Of a stretch of DNA of 64,000 nt, positions 43,621-56,000 are shown piece after piece. Location of the stretch: positions 13,563,463-13,627,462 of the forward strand of contig NC_058137.1 in assembly GCF_011075055.1 (NCBI RefSeq), read 5' to 3'. The stretch is from Mangifera indica (taxonomy: Eukaryota; Streptophyta; Magnoliopsida; Sapindales; Anacardiaceae). The position numbers were made by a program, and so were the translations under genes. Below the pieces are notes generated by a model that saw only the letters and a list, made by a program, of their open reading frames with translations, ran no database searches and was not told where the DNA came from. Numbering within the stretch: position 1 is the stretch's first letter; the number at the start of each line of letters is the position of its first letter.

Positions 43621-45200
43621 ATCCTTGTATTGTAGAATGTGGTAGAAAATAAGAGCATAAAGGGTCCTCTTTCAAGTTTTTCAATTATTGGACTAGACAT
43701 GAGAACTCCAAGATTGTGGTCAAAGAAGATTGGGATGAATTTGTTGAAGGCAACCCTTTTTTTGGCTTGTTCACAAAGCTTAAATGGGTCAAATTGGCTC
43801 TTAAAAACTTTTTAAAAAAAGAATTTTGGAGCATATTAGACAAAGTTAAAGAATTTAGAGCTAGACTTGATAATTTTCAAAGTGGGCTTGCACATTTGTC
43901 GTTAGACGATGAACTTATTATTAATGAGAAGGATTTGATCAAGAAATATAAGAAGCTTAGTTGGGTGGAATAATCCTTAGTTAGACAACAATTGAGGGTG
44001 CAATGGCTTAAATAAAGAGACAAAAATACTAGTTTCTTCTTTAAGAGAATCTACAGGAGAAAGAATAAGAACACCATTAATGGTTTATTTCTTAACAATG
44101 GCTCATTTACTAATGATAAAGAAGTGATTAAGGAAAAGATGATTAAATGCTTTTAGAAAGTTCTTTTTATCCCTTATGGAAGTTTTGGTGTGGATGATCT
44201 TGGAAAATAATTGATTTTTAGATCACCATGGAGATAGCTAATGAAATGGTTAAATAGATATCATATGACAAAATCAAGAACACTTTATTTGAAATGGATA
44301 ATAATAAGGCATTGGGTCCAAACAATTTTGATGCTCTTTTTTTTTTTTTTCAAGGAAGTATAGGATATTATGGGTAAAAAAGTTGTAGAAGCAATACAAT
44401 ATTTCTTCAAAAGGGATTATTTGCTTAAAGAATTGAATTACACCATCATTGCCCTTGTTCCCAAATTTTACAATAATTTCTTTTGCAAGGATTTTAGTCC
44501 AATATCGTGTTGCAATACTATCTACAAATGCATCACTAAAATCTTGGTAAATAAGCTCAAAGGCATTCTCCTAGGCTTCATCAATAAAGCTCAAATGGCG
44601 TTTGTGGGTCATAAAAGAACAAAGGACAATATTTTCCTCTGTTAAGAGCTAATCCATAACTGCCCCAAAAATTTGAAAGGTAGGAAGAATTATGCTACTA
44701 AGGTCGACATTATGAAAGCCTATGATATGGAGAACTAGGACTTTATCCTTGTGGTCTTAAGAGTTATTGGTATCCATCACTTTTTTGTGAATTGGATTGA
44801 GCAATGTATTATCACCTTCTCTTTCTTAACAAATCTCAATGGGCTATTCATTGGGTTTTTTAAAATTTCAAGAAGGCTTAGGCAAAGGGATCCTATCTCC
44901 CCTCACCTCTTTGTTATGAGTATGGAAGTCATATATAGAATCCTTGAGAATATGGCTTTAGATAGAAATTTTGAGTTCCATTGGAAGTGCAAAGTTAGTT
45001 AGATCACTTACTTTTGCTTTGCGAACTTATTTATTTTTTGCAAGGCAGAGATCAAGTCTGTTAAGTTTGTAAAAGAAACTCTTGATCTTTTTCAACAAAT
45101 AGTTGGGATTAATGCCTAATAAAGTGAATAGTAACATTTTTTTCTCTAGGGTGACTTGTGAAGAAATCTAAGGTTGCTTAATATGAACTATGTATTCCTA
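43621..45200 (+). pseudogene. LINE linker and reverse transcriptase remnant
   Basis: 43716-43973 (KEDWDEFVEGNPFFGLFTKL ...) is the linker helix region typical between endonuclease and RT in plant LINEs. RT follows: NNKALGPNNFDALF near 44290-44345, ELNYTIIALVPKF and SCCNTIYKCITKILVNKLKG (44370-44645), then the 44751-45002 frame with SRRLRQRDPISPHLFVMSME. The catalytic pair normally Ala-Asp-Asp reads CFANLF near 45020, so the enzyme is dead as well as frame-disrupted. The zinc-binding end is missing. Confidence 0.85.
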
Positions 45201-46665
45201 ACGAAGAAGGGTGTTTAGGGCATAAAACTAGTAAAGATTGAAATAAAACAGCTTTCTCCTTCCACATATGGAACCTTTTCAACCCAAAAAAATAAAAAAC
45301 AATCAAACACATAGGTCCATTAGTTGTGTACTAAGCATTATGCATACATTCATCCATACACATACAATACCAAATTAAAAAATTAAATTCATAATTATTA
45401 TCTACCAATTGTCAAATTACATTTTGGACTCTAAACTTTTGCAAAATTGTAATTCAACTCTAAAGGTTAGGAAATTAGCAATTTAATTCATATTCATCAA
45501 AACATGGTCTAAACCAAAAATTCAGCCTCAATCGAATGTGCAAGTGAAGGTGCTAATTGTGCATGTCCTAATTCTGAAATTCAACAAAATTTTCTAAGCA
45601 TGCACGACTTATGGAATGGCTTGGTACTACTTATGACCTCATTGAAATTCTCACAAGGCATGGTTGTGCATGAAGAGTGTCCACCTAACGCTTCTATGGA
45701 ATCTCAATACCAGGGAAGATATGGTGTCTGTTTCAGTAATATCCACGTCAGATGCCACTTGTGCATGGTCGTGTGCACAAACATTCCTATTTAATTTTAG
45801 GAGAAATTTGCCCAAGTTTTTGCTAGTGTATTTTTTTATTTTGCAAGCTTTATCCTTGATGTTGGCAAGTCTTAATGTTCCTAGAATTTTTCTCTTGGAT
45901 TGGTGTTTAGATAGGCTACTGGAATAACATTTTTGTTTTTTCTATAATAGTTGCTTGGAAGGATAGATTTTCTTTATTTGCAACTAATAAGAGTATGATT
46001 TGGTTACAGTCATCTACTTCTCCAAATTTGTTACATGGAAGCCCAGCCCAACCCTTCTTTTCCAAATTCAAAAGTTGTAATTTCATCCTTCTACATTGGA
46101 AGGTTATGCATTGGATTTAATTCTTAATATCCAAATCCTTACCCTTTTCCTTTTCAGGCTATTGTCCAAGATTGTTATATGGGTGTGTTATAGTTTATGG
46201 AACTGTTCTGGTAATGCATTTATTTGATGATGGTTATTTTGGTTTTTAGAAAGCTGGAGTTGAAGATGATTTTAGTTGTGTTCAGTTTCATTTCCAAATT
46301 AGCAGTGTTATAGATTGGTATGGTTTATATTACATTGCTTAGAAGATCTTTGCCCTTAATAAAAGTTTGATGCATGCTACCTTTTTTTCCTTGCTTCAAG
46401 TGTTTCTTCCACCCTTGGTGTTTAGTGATAGTATTTGACTCTTAGAGGATGTTCAACTTTTGTCAAAGTGGCTACTTCTCATTCTCTCTCTTGGGCAATT
46501 AGTTATATTATTACTGGGAACTTACATCCCATGTTCATTATTTGGGTTTGCTTTCTTTAGTGGATGTTTTTGCTCTTGAACTCTATCATTGTAGAAACTT
46601 TGATAGGTTTCCAAGAGATGGAAAATCCTTGGCTTTTACTTAGCATATGTTGGTTGGTTTATATA
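45201..46665. other. No clear gene; mixed repeat debris
   Basis: 45240-45560 is A-rich with an AAAAAATAAAAAACAA run that may mark the end of a LINE. 45590-45790 has GTGCATGGTCGTGTGCAC-like words of the LTR type. From 46500 a short plus-strand reading VFALELYHCRNFDRFPRDGK resembles the end of a LINE RNase H domain but is too short to call. Confidence 0.35.
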
Positions 46666-48352
46666 TGTAACACTCGGATTCAGGCATGCTAGTGAACTAT
46701 ACTTCTAAAATTATCCCTAGAGTTGATTTTATAACTTGTTGTTTAAAGAAATTATAAAAGAATTATAGAAAATTACTAAATGAGCAATAATTTTCGAAGG
46801 GGGTAAAATGGTCATTTTAGAAAGATTTAAGAGACAAAGTGGGAATGTAAATTGAATGGCACATTTGAAATTATGGTGGTGCTAAGGGTTTTTGGTAATT
46901 GGCTAAGGATAAAATAGTCATTTTTGAAAAAGATTAAGGGTAAATTAGTCCAAAAAGTTTATAAAACCAACCAACTATTCATTTTCTTCTTTCTTGGCTG
47001 AGAATCTCCATAATTTTAGCTAAAGTTTTTCCTTCAAGCAAAATTCATCAAAAAACTTAGCTAAACCACCTACTTTCCAAAGGCTCCAGTTATAAAAAGT
47101 GTAGATCCATCAATTCTGGTAAGTTCTAAGGTAAAAAAAATTTAATTTTTAAGAGATGTGAAGTTTAGAGTTTTGATGGATGATTATGTTTTTGGTTGAT
47201 TAAGGTTGCTAGGAAGAAGAAAAGAAGGAGGACAGACTTAAATCACCTAATTAGCAAAGAAAATGTAAGAATTTCATACTTTACATATTTGAAGTAATTT
47301 GAGTTAGGTTATTTAAATAACATTTACTTGTATAAGTGTGTAAGGTATTAGAATTAAGGTGATTTATGCTTAAAAGGATAAAAAAATTTATTAGGATTCA
47401 TGATGTAATTTTGGCCATAAGGGTATTTTAGACATTTCATATTCCTAGGGTTAGCTTAGTGGATTTTGTGTGTTGAATATATGAGAAATGATGAATTGAT
47501 GAAAGAATATGAATTAAGGGTAAGTATGTAATTTTATCCATAAGGTTAATTTTTGCTTAATTATGTGCATGATATGTGGAATAGCCCTTATATCCATAAA
47601 GGCAAAAAAAAAAAAATGTCATTTTATGTAATGTAGGTTAATTTTGCTTAACTATGTGCATGATATAAAAACCATTATAATAAATATGTATATTCATATG
47701 GAATGCATAAGAAAATAATTTGATGCTCAATGAGGCTTGAAAAGAATAAGGAAAAACGATGAATGGGCATATTTCATGTTATGGTTATACATGCATACAT
47801 GAGGAATCATAGCATATGCATGATTTTAGAAAAATAAAGAAAAGGGAAAAAGATTTTCTAAGTTATGCATGTTTTCGAAAAATGGAAAACAAGTGTTTTT
47901 GGTTTTATAATAACTCATATGATATAAGAAAGCAGAAAACATGCTTAAAATCCTTACATGCGAGCTGTACTGTGTGGACAGCAAAGAAAAATATCAGTTG
48001 TACTGTATGGACAACAAAGAAAAAAATAGTGAAGTATGCATGTAAGAGAGGATTATACCTTGTATGGTGATTGCGAGTACTGTCTTATGTAGTCTAGATT
48101 AGTCAATGAAAATATTTGAAAAAAAAAAGAGAAAGAATTAGCAAATATTTTATGAAAGTCATTTGCATTAGAATCACGCATGCAAGCCTATGTGGCTGAT
48201 AAAGAGTTCAGAAAAATGTACGATCAGAAAATAGAAAAGTCATGACACTCATACATACATAAATCATAACAAGTGAATCATATTTTTATAGTAAAGAAAT
48301 GAATAAATGGGTGAAAGAAGAGAATTATGATATGTGTTTAATGCGTGTTTAA
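46666..48352 (+). repeat. 5' LTR (end rearranged)
   Basis: From 47572 to 48352 it matches 52449-53289. After GTTTAATGCGTGTT the two copies diverge, and the 5' copy lacks the LTR end, TGTTACA and primer site expected before gag. Instead, 48429-48490 resembles the reverse complement of 53418-53471. The right boundary is therefore a breakpoint rather than a true LTR end. Confidence 0.7.
47965..48030. repeat. 33 bp minisatellite, two units (5' LTR)
   Basis: Two units of TGTACTGTGTGGACAGCAAA followed by GAAAAATATCAGT-like sequence. The 3' LTR has three. Confidence 0.8.
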
Positions 48353-48540
48353 GCGTGATTTTGGGCGCTTAAAGGTGGATATAATATATATATATATATA
48401 GTTTGTATTTTAGTATTGCTCAGGTACCCCTCATGTCTCATAGATTAGCTCCCGAGAATCGACTGCAATAAGCTGTTTTCTTTGCCTGTATTCAAATAAT
48501 AGAATGATAAAATCTTTATGTAGTTACACTTATGCAGTTA

Positions 48541-49826
48541 TTAGATGAGGAATACCATAAGATGAGGACGGGGTCATGGAAGGGGTATTTAGAGAGAGAC
48601 GGGAGAACTGTCTAACCCTACCCTATCAGGTGGTTCAGGATTTAGGCTAGCAAAAATTAGAGATATAGTCCGTTAAGTGTTGATCAAGAGTCAAGATAAA
48701 TCCACACCTGAAAATATAGTCAGAGATGCCATCCGAGATGAGATTAGAAGTGAGATTCCTGAGGAGGTCATAGAAGAAATCAGAAATGAAATGAGGAATG
48801 AGGGGAAAGGAGAAGTTGGAGCTCAAAGGCGGCTTGAGCCCATTTATTCCTTACCTAGTCAGCATACCCCTTATGAATTTAAAGGTACTAAATATCCTTT
48901 AGTGGCTGATGAGTGGATCAAACAGATGGAAAGAACCACAGATTTGTTTCCTATGACTGATAGAGAAAAAGTTCGGTATGCCAGTTTCTTGATGAGAGGA
49001 GAGACCCATGTATGGTGGGATCTAGTTAAAGAAACTAGATATTAAGGCCCAATACAGAACAACTGATGTGGTAGCAGTCAAAGTTCAAGAGTTTATTTCT
49101 TTGCAGTAGGGGGAGGGTTCAGTAAAGGATTATTCTACCCGTTTTGATGTCCTATCTAGTTTTGCTCCAGGTATGGTGAGTACACCTAGTCTCCAACTGG
49201 AGAGATTTCTTTAGGGCCTTAGACCGGAGATCGCCTTACATATGCTAGCTGGACCACAACCTCCCTAAACTTATGAAGGGGCATTGGAGAGAGCAATGAG
49301 GTTGGAGGTATATGTTAACAAGCTACCCAAGAATGCACCCTTTATGGCAACACCTCTATCATTGATATCACACTAGACAGTGATGCCAAATCGGTTAGCT
49401 CTACTTGCTTCGTTGACTATTTCAACACCTGCTGCAACATCAGGGGGTAATTCAATTGGCTCCAATTTCATAAACAATATGGGAAAAAGAAAATTTCAGT
49501 CAAAAGCAAATAGAAAAGGTGTGAAGAGTGACAAAAAGCTTAGAAAAGAAAATATTCCCCAGTGTTAGATTTGTGAGAGACATTATAGTGGGGAATGTTG
49601 GTACCGACAAAAACAGGTGATTTGTTATAGATGCTGACAGCCAGGACATATAGCAAAGGAATGCCAGAGTATTGAGGTGCCAGTCTCGATACAACCACTA
49701 TAAATCCTGATTCCGCCAATCCAACCAAGGAGAGGTACTAATGCACGGGTCTATACAACTACCTATAGTCAGGCGGAGGCTAGCTCATCTATAGTTACTA
49801 GTCAGCTCTTATTCCACTCTATTTTC
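48541..49826 (+). pseudogene. Gypsy gag with CCHC zinc knuckle
   Basis: The frame 48677-49045 carries the retrotransposon gag signature WIKQMERTTDLFPMTDREKV then MRGETHVWW. After a frameshift near 49043 it continues through FISLQ, DYSTRFDVLSSFAPGMVSTP and GALERAMRLEVYV. A single zinc knuckle, CYRC-x-QPGHIAKEC (49623-49664), has a stop in place of its fourth spacer residue. Several other stops are present (about 49110, 49213, 49266). Confidence 0.85.
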
Positions 49827-50444
49827 TTGTATGCATTGATTGATTCAAGAGCTACACACTCATTTATTGCATCGAGGGTTATTGAAAAGGTAGGTTTAAT
49901 GCCTGTTAGATCTACCTATTCCATTAGAGTTGAGATGCCGGATGGTGGGAGTATGATTACTGATAAGATGTTAAGGGACCAAAGGGTAGTGATACATGGG
50001 AGAAAGTTAAAAGTGGATTTGATTGTCTTTGATATGCCTGATTTTGATGTTATCTTGGGCATGGATTTCTTAGAAAGATATGGAGTCGAGATTGACTGTA
50101 GAAAGAAAAAAACTCAATTCCAACTTGACAATGGGGATCACTTCAGTTTTGGAGAGGGCCATCAGCCTAGTATGATGATTAACAGTGTAAAGGCACAAAA
50201 ATTGTTGAAAAAATGGTGTACGGGATATTTAGCTCATATGATACATGAGCGTAATATTCAAAGATTGGGTATTCAAGATGTCCCAATAGTATTAGATTTC
50301 CCAGATATTTTTCCTGATGAGCTACCAGGTTTACCTCTAAAGAGAGAATTGGAGTTTAGTATAGAGTTAGAACCTAGCTCAACCTTAATTTCAAAAGCCC
50401 CTTACCGAATGGCTCTAGCTGAATTACAAGAATTAAAGAAATAG
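49827..50444 (+). pseudogene. Gypsy protease and RT N-terminal linker
   Basis: A 205-codon open frame begins with the retropepsin region ALIDSRATHSFIASRVIE. The normal Asp-Ser/Thr-Gly catalytic triad reads Asp-Ser-Arg, so protease activity is probably lost. MPDFDVILGMDFLERYGVEI is the conserved protease C-terminal motif. LDFPDIFPDELPGLP then introduces the RT domain. The frame stops at 50442-50444 just before RT fingers. Confidence 0.85.
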
Positions 50445-51776
50445 TAGCAAGAACTTTTAGATAAGGGTTTTATTAGACCCAGTCACTCTTCTTGGGGAGC
50501 GTCCATACTATTTGTCAAAAAGAAAGATGGGTCGCTCCGTATGTGCATAGATTACAGAGAGTTGAATAAGCTGACAGTGAAGAATAAATACACGTTGCCT
50601 CGAATTGATGATTTATTTGATCAATTGAAGGGAGCTTTTGTGTTCTCCAAAATTGACTTAAGGTCAGGTTATCACTAGGTAAGGATTGTAAAGCAAGATA
50701 TTCCAAAGACAACTTTTCGAACCTACTACGAGCACTACGAGTTTGTGGTGATGCCCTTTGGATTGACTAATGCCCCATCAATCTTTATGGATTTAATGAA
50801 TCGAGTATTTCATGATTGCCTTGAAAAATACTTGGTGGTATTTATTGATGATATCTTGATATACTCTAGATCAAAAGAAAAGAAATTGTATGCCAAATTC
50901 TCTAAGTGTGAATTCTAGCTGGATCAAGTAGTATTTTTGAGACACATGGTTACTAAGAAAGGTATAGCTATATACCCTAGTAAAGTGGAAATAATAATTG
51001 AAGATGGTGAAAGAGATCAGAAGCTTTTTAGGGCTAGCCGACTATTACAGGAGATTTGTACAAGGTTTTGCCCGGTTGGCCAAGCCACTTACAGCTCTTA
51101 CTAGACAAGGAACTCATTTTCCATAGACTGATGCTTTGTGAAAAGAGTTTCCAAGGGTTAAAAAGGCGATTGACTACAGCTCTTATTTTAGTATTACTAG
51201 AAAAAGGGTGTAGACTATGATATTTATTGCGATGCCTCGCATAATAGCTTGGGAGTTGTGCTGATGCAGAAGTGTAAGGTAATAACATATGCCTACCCAT
51301 GATTTAGAGTTAGCGACAGTGATTTTTGCTTTAAAAATTTGGAGACATTATTTATATGGAGTTAAATGTAATATTTACACCGACCATAAAAGTTTAAAAT
51401 ATTTTTTCACTCAAAAAGACTTGAATATGCGACAAAGAAGATGGTTAGAGCTAGTTAAAGATTATGAATGTGATATTAAATATCAGCCAAGTAAAGCAAA
51501 TGTGGTAGCTAATGCCTTGAGTAGAAAGATTGCTATAGCTCATCTCACCACTCAGATAAAGTTACAGGAAGAGTTTCAGAGGGAACATATTGAGGTGATA
51601 GGGAGTCGGGTGGCCAGATTAGAAATTCAACCTAATCTCCTTAACGAAATAAAAGATAAGCAAGTAGAAGATTTGTGGTGCCAGAAAATAACTCAACAAA
51701 TATGTGAAATGAAAACAACTGAGTTTCAAATGATTAATGGCGTGCTCAAGTTCAGAAACAGGGTATGTATTCCCTA
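50445..51776 (+). pseudogene. Gypsy reverse transcriptase and RNase H
   Basis: RT motifs in order: [61 protein letters not shown] and the catalytic [11 protein letters not shown] (about 50836-50868), which is intact. Directly after it about 13 codons are missing, as SRSKEK runs into [11 protein letters not shown]. Stops occur at about 50677 and 50918, and the thumb is scrambled by frameshifts near 51000-51200. The RNase H tail is open at 51289-51777 ([20 protein letters not shown], then [11 protein letters not shown]). Confidence 0.88.
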
Positions 51777-51777
51777 A

Positions 51778-52448
51778 GATTTGGAATTAAGAAAGAAAAT
51801 CATGAGTGAAGCACATGATACATTTTACACTGTCTACCCTAGGGGATTAAATATGTATCAAGATTTAAAGAAAACTTATTGGTGGATAGGTATGAAGAAA
51901 GATATTGGTGACTATGTAGCCAAGTGTTTGGTATGTCAACAAGTTAAGGCCCAGCATTAAAGACCTTCGGGTTTACTTCACCCACTTAGTATTCCTGAAT
52001 AGAAGTGGGAAGATATTTCAATGGATTTCATCATTGACCTATCTCGAGTACAAAAAGGTTATAATGCACTGTGGGTGATTGTAGATAGATTGACTAAATC
52101 GACACATTTTATTCTAGTGAAAGATAGTTTTGCTTCAGATCAACTAGCCCAGATTTATGTACAGGAGATTGTGAGATTACATGGCATACCCAAAATTATT
52201 GTGTCAGATAAAGACACCAGATTTGTTTCAACTTTTTGGGGTAGCTTACAGAGAGCATTAGGTACTAGGTTGGCATTTAGCATAACATATCATCCTCAAA
52301 CAGATGACCAGACAAAAAGGGTGAATCAAATACTAGAAGATATGTTGAGGGCCTGTTGTTTAGATTACAAAATGACTTGGCATGAAATGGTTCCATTGAT
52401 AGAATTTGCATATAATAATAGTTACTAGTCCACCATTAAAATGGCACC
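51778..52448 (+). pseudogene. Gypsy integrase, truncated
   Basis: The zinc-binding part (TYWWIGMKKDIGDYVAKCLV, then CQQVKAQH) is followed by the core, open at 52021-52428: SMDFIIDLSRV holds the first catalytic Asp, IIVSDKDTRFVSTFWGSL the second, and the later YHPQTDDQTKRVNQILEDML holds the expected Glu position. The reading ends at MAPY, inside the conserved segment following the core, where the deletion joins LTR sequence. Any chromodomain would have been in the lost part. Confidence 0.87.
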
Positions 52449-53795
52449 ATATGTGGAATAACCCTTATATCTATAAGGGCAAAAAAAAAAAAAAGTCATT
52501 TTATGTGATGTAGGTTAATTTTGCTTAACTATGTGTTTGATATGTGTAAAAAAACCATTATAATAAATATGTATATTCATATGGAATGCATGAGATATAT
52601 GTAAATACATGAGAAAATAATATGATGCTCATGAGGCTTGAAAAGAATAAAGAAAAAGGATGAATGAGCATATTTCATATTATGGTTATACATGCATACA
52701 TGAGGAATCATAGCATATGCATGATTTCAGAAAAATAAAGAAAGGGGAAAAACAATTTTCTAAGTTATGCATGTTTTCGGAAAATGGAAAATAAGTGTTT
52801 TTGGTTTTATAATGACTCATATGATATAGGAAAGCAGAAAGCATGCTTAAAATCCTTACACGCGAGTTATACTATGTGGACAACAAAGAAAGCTATCGGT
52901 TGTACTGTGTCGACAGCAAAAAAAAAATATCAGCCATACTGTGTGGACAACAAAGAAAAAAAATAGTGAAGCATGCGTGTAAGAGAGGATTGTACCTTGT
53001 ATGGTGACTGCGAGTACTGTCTTATGTAGTCTAAACCAATTAATGAAAATATTTGAAAAAAAAAAGAGAAATAATTAGCAAATATTTTATGAAAGTCATT
53101 TGTATTAGAATCACACATGCAAGCTTATGTGGCTGATAAAGAGTTTAGAAAGATGTACGATCAGAAAATAGAAAAGTCCTGACATTCATACATGCGTAAA
53201 TCACAACAAGTGAATCATATTTGTATAGTAAGAAAATGAATAAATGGGTGAAAGAAAAGAATTATGATATGTGTTTAATGCGTGTTCCGTGTCAATTATT
53301 TTGTATGTGAATAGCCCAGACACGCTGAGTATAGAAGAGATTAGTACTGGTATAAAATGTTTTAAGCATTGAGTATGATTTTCTCCATAGTCGCTCACTC
53401 CGTTTAATTTAATATTTTACAGGTAAAGAGTTATAGCAAATGTTCTCGATGAGAACTAGTGAGACATGAGGCTAAAGAAGAAAGGCACCATATTTTTGTT
53501 GATTTACATGTCTTGATGTACATGTGAATATATGCATAAATATGTACTTGATATAAATATTGGTAGATATGTATATATTTTATTTCCTATATGTATATAT
53601 GTGATTGTGTATATATGTATCTATATATGTGTATATCTATGACTAGTCATGAAAATTGGTTATAAAGTTTCTGTGAGTGGTAATTTCTATAATGGTTACT
53701 ATTAAGTATTTATTTTGTTAATTGTGATTAAGTTGATGAAAATCCAGTCGGTTGGTAGGACTAGTTTGTGTGAATTGCTAATTGGAAGTGTTACA
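52449..53795 (+). repeat. 3' LTR lacking its first ~0.9 kb
   Basis: Collinear with the 5' LTR from 47572, then continuing past the divergence point through CTCACTCCGTTTAATTT and TTTTACAGGTAAAG (a segment common in this LTR class) to the proper end TGTTACA at 53789-53795. Confidence 0.85.
52867..52967. repeat. 33-34 bp minisatellite, three units (3' LTR)
   Basis: Units at 52867, 52900 and 52934 match the two-unit array at 47965, showing a unit gain or loss since the LTRs were identical. Confidence 0.8.
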
Positions 53796-55137
53796 GGGCA
53801 TAATTAAGAAAAAAAAATTCCCCGGGCCCTCTAAAATAGGGAACTCTTGCCTTTTTTTTGTAACACACCTATTGGTTAGGAAAGGTTACAATATAGTGGT
53901 CTAAATTTGAGAGATGGTTTTTTTGGTGTTTTGTTGATTTTACTAGTGTTAGTTGGTTTTTTGCTTGTAAACCTTTGTACATTATTTTGTATGGATATTG
54001 TTATCTTGATGACTATTGGTTTTGTGACAATAGTTTGTTAAAAGGAGCTTAGGTTGTATCTTTGCCTTTGTGCTTATTTTTAAAACATGTTTAATTACAA
54101 AAATAATAATAAATAAGCAAAAGAGATGGTACAAAGATTCACCTTTTTTTTTGGTAAGTGAAAAAAAAAATCACCTTGATGCCCTTAAAGGATAACTTGA
54201 TTGTTTAAAGTGCAATATTCTTGATTACCCCAAGAGGGCTTAGGTTTGAGACTCATTGGCGTTAGATCAAGATGAGACTCTTAAATTGTCTAGTTCAGTA
54301 GTTATAGGGTTAGTTGTTAGATTAGATGTGAAAAGGATGATGAAAAACCACATACATGAACTATTTATGAAAGAATCGATGTCATAGAAAACCTTGGAGA
54401 ATAATTAGTAATTTTTACCTACTCTAAGCTTGAATATTTGATGATGAATGATGGATATGAGCTTCACACTTGTCAAGCCTCCAAAGAAGTCCACCCACCA
54501 AACAAGAGCAACTTTGGCTAAATGCTAGGGAAAAGTGAAAGGAAAATTTTAGTGAGATAAAACTATTTAGCTCAAATGAACCCTTTCATACATAAAATGA
54601 ACTAAACTCATGTTTATATAACATGAGTTTAGTTAACAATTAACTAATTGTTGCATGACTCTTGTAATTTCTCAACTTAGACAATAGTCATGCATGTATA
54701 TTATACATATACATTAATTGCCCTAGTTTTGTCTCATAAACAGCTTAACTAAGAGTGTCCATAATTTAGTTCAAACCATAAAATCAAATATTTATTTTGC
54801 TTTTTTCTTTACATGTATATTGTATATATATTTTATGTTTATTTTACACGTGTACATTATATTTTAGAAAACTATAATTTAGTTAATTTTATTAAATGAA
54901 TATATAAATGATTTTAAAAGGTTCAAACAATAGTAGTCGAATCGCATATCGTATATTAAAACCTTAATTTTTCATATCGTGTATCATATCGTATCATACG
55001 TTTTAAAAAAAATATATTATAATTGACATGTCAACATCTTGAAAAATATTACAAATACCTTTAATATTTTAAAAATTTTCATGTACAACCTTACTATGCT
55101 ATCATTTTCTCTAAAAAAATGTATTAATTTGTATCAG
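53796..55137. other. No gene seen; possible LINE 3' debris
   Basis: 53870-54090 is T/G-rich (TTTTTTGCTTGTAAACC, then TTATTTTGTATGG), the composition of plant LINE 3' ends. TTTTTTTTTTGGTAAGTG at 54144-54161 is like a minus-strand LINE tail. The rest is AT-rich and non-coding. Confidence 0.35.
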
Positions 55138-55400
<263 letters not shown>

Positions 55401-55614
55401 ATAGAATATGCATTGTATTGTATCATACGTTTACTAAATTATATTAATTCGATACACCTTATAATATATATCACTTTTCACATGTATCGTATCATATCAT
55501 ATCATATGATACGTATCGTGTATCGCAAGATACTAATAACTATGATTCAAATCCTAATTTAAACCAAATCAAATCATATTTTTTTCAGTTTAATTTGGTT
55601 TGGTTTAAAACCTA

Positions 55615-56000
55615 AAATGATTTTTTCTTTGGGTAATTAAATAAGTATATTGAAACCGAAAGAGAACAACCTAAACTTTTCTAGCTTGAGAAGACATCAA
55701 GCAAGAATGCAAGCTAAATACAAGGCTCATAAAACCTTAATGCATAAGACATGTCCCTAGGTGAAGAGGGATACACAAGCTCCAAAATACAACCATAAAG
55801 ATTTTCATCTCTCTTGAATATCTATATAAGGTTAGACCCATATAGAGTTAAAAAGAGGAGAACCAAACAAAAACATGCTTCAAATTTTGATTTCTCCAAG
55901 TCATGTTAATTTCTTCAATATAGCTACCCCAAGCTCTTTCTCTTTAGCCAATATCACAAAGCCCAACCATACTTTTTGATGTGAACCTTGATGATATGAC
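55615..56000 (-). mobile_element. Probable LINE 3' end
   Basis: The minus strand ends TTCAATATACTTATTTAATT, then ACCC, then AAAGAAAAAA, matching the layout of the LINE tails at 25376 and 28104. Upstream, a short reading with GFVILAKEKELG may be ORF2 or untranslated sequence. The 5' limit and target duplication were not found. Confidence 0.5.

Larger units (their letters stand above)
46666..53795 (+). mobile_element. Ty3/gypsy LTR retrotransposon with large internal deletion
   Basis: The element begins TGTAACACTC and ends GGAAGTGTTACA. It contains a 5' LTR, gag, protease, RT, RNase H and most of the integrase. At about 52449 pol breaks off inside the integrase and passes straight into LTR sequence equivalent to 47572 onward, so the end of pol, the polypurine tract and the first ~0.9 kb of the 3' LTR are gone. 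The shared part of the LTRs (47572-48352 and 52449-53289) is highly similar but not identical. No matching flanking duplication was seen (ATATA versus GGGCA). Confidence 0.88.

Noticed and set aside
48541..52448. Endogenous pararetrovirus
   Set aside because: The RT region is followed by RNase H and an integrase, and the unit is bounded by LTRs; no movement protein or coat region is visible, so it is a Ty3/gypsy retrotransposon.
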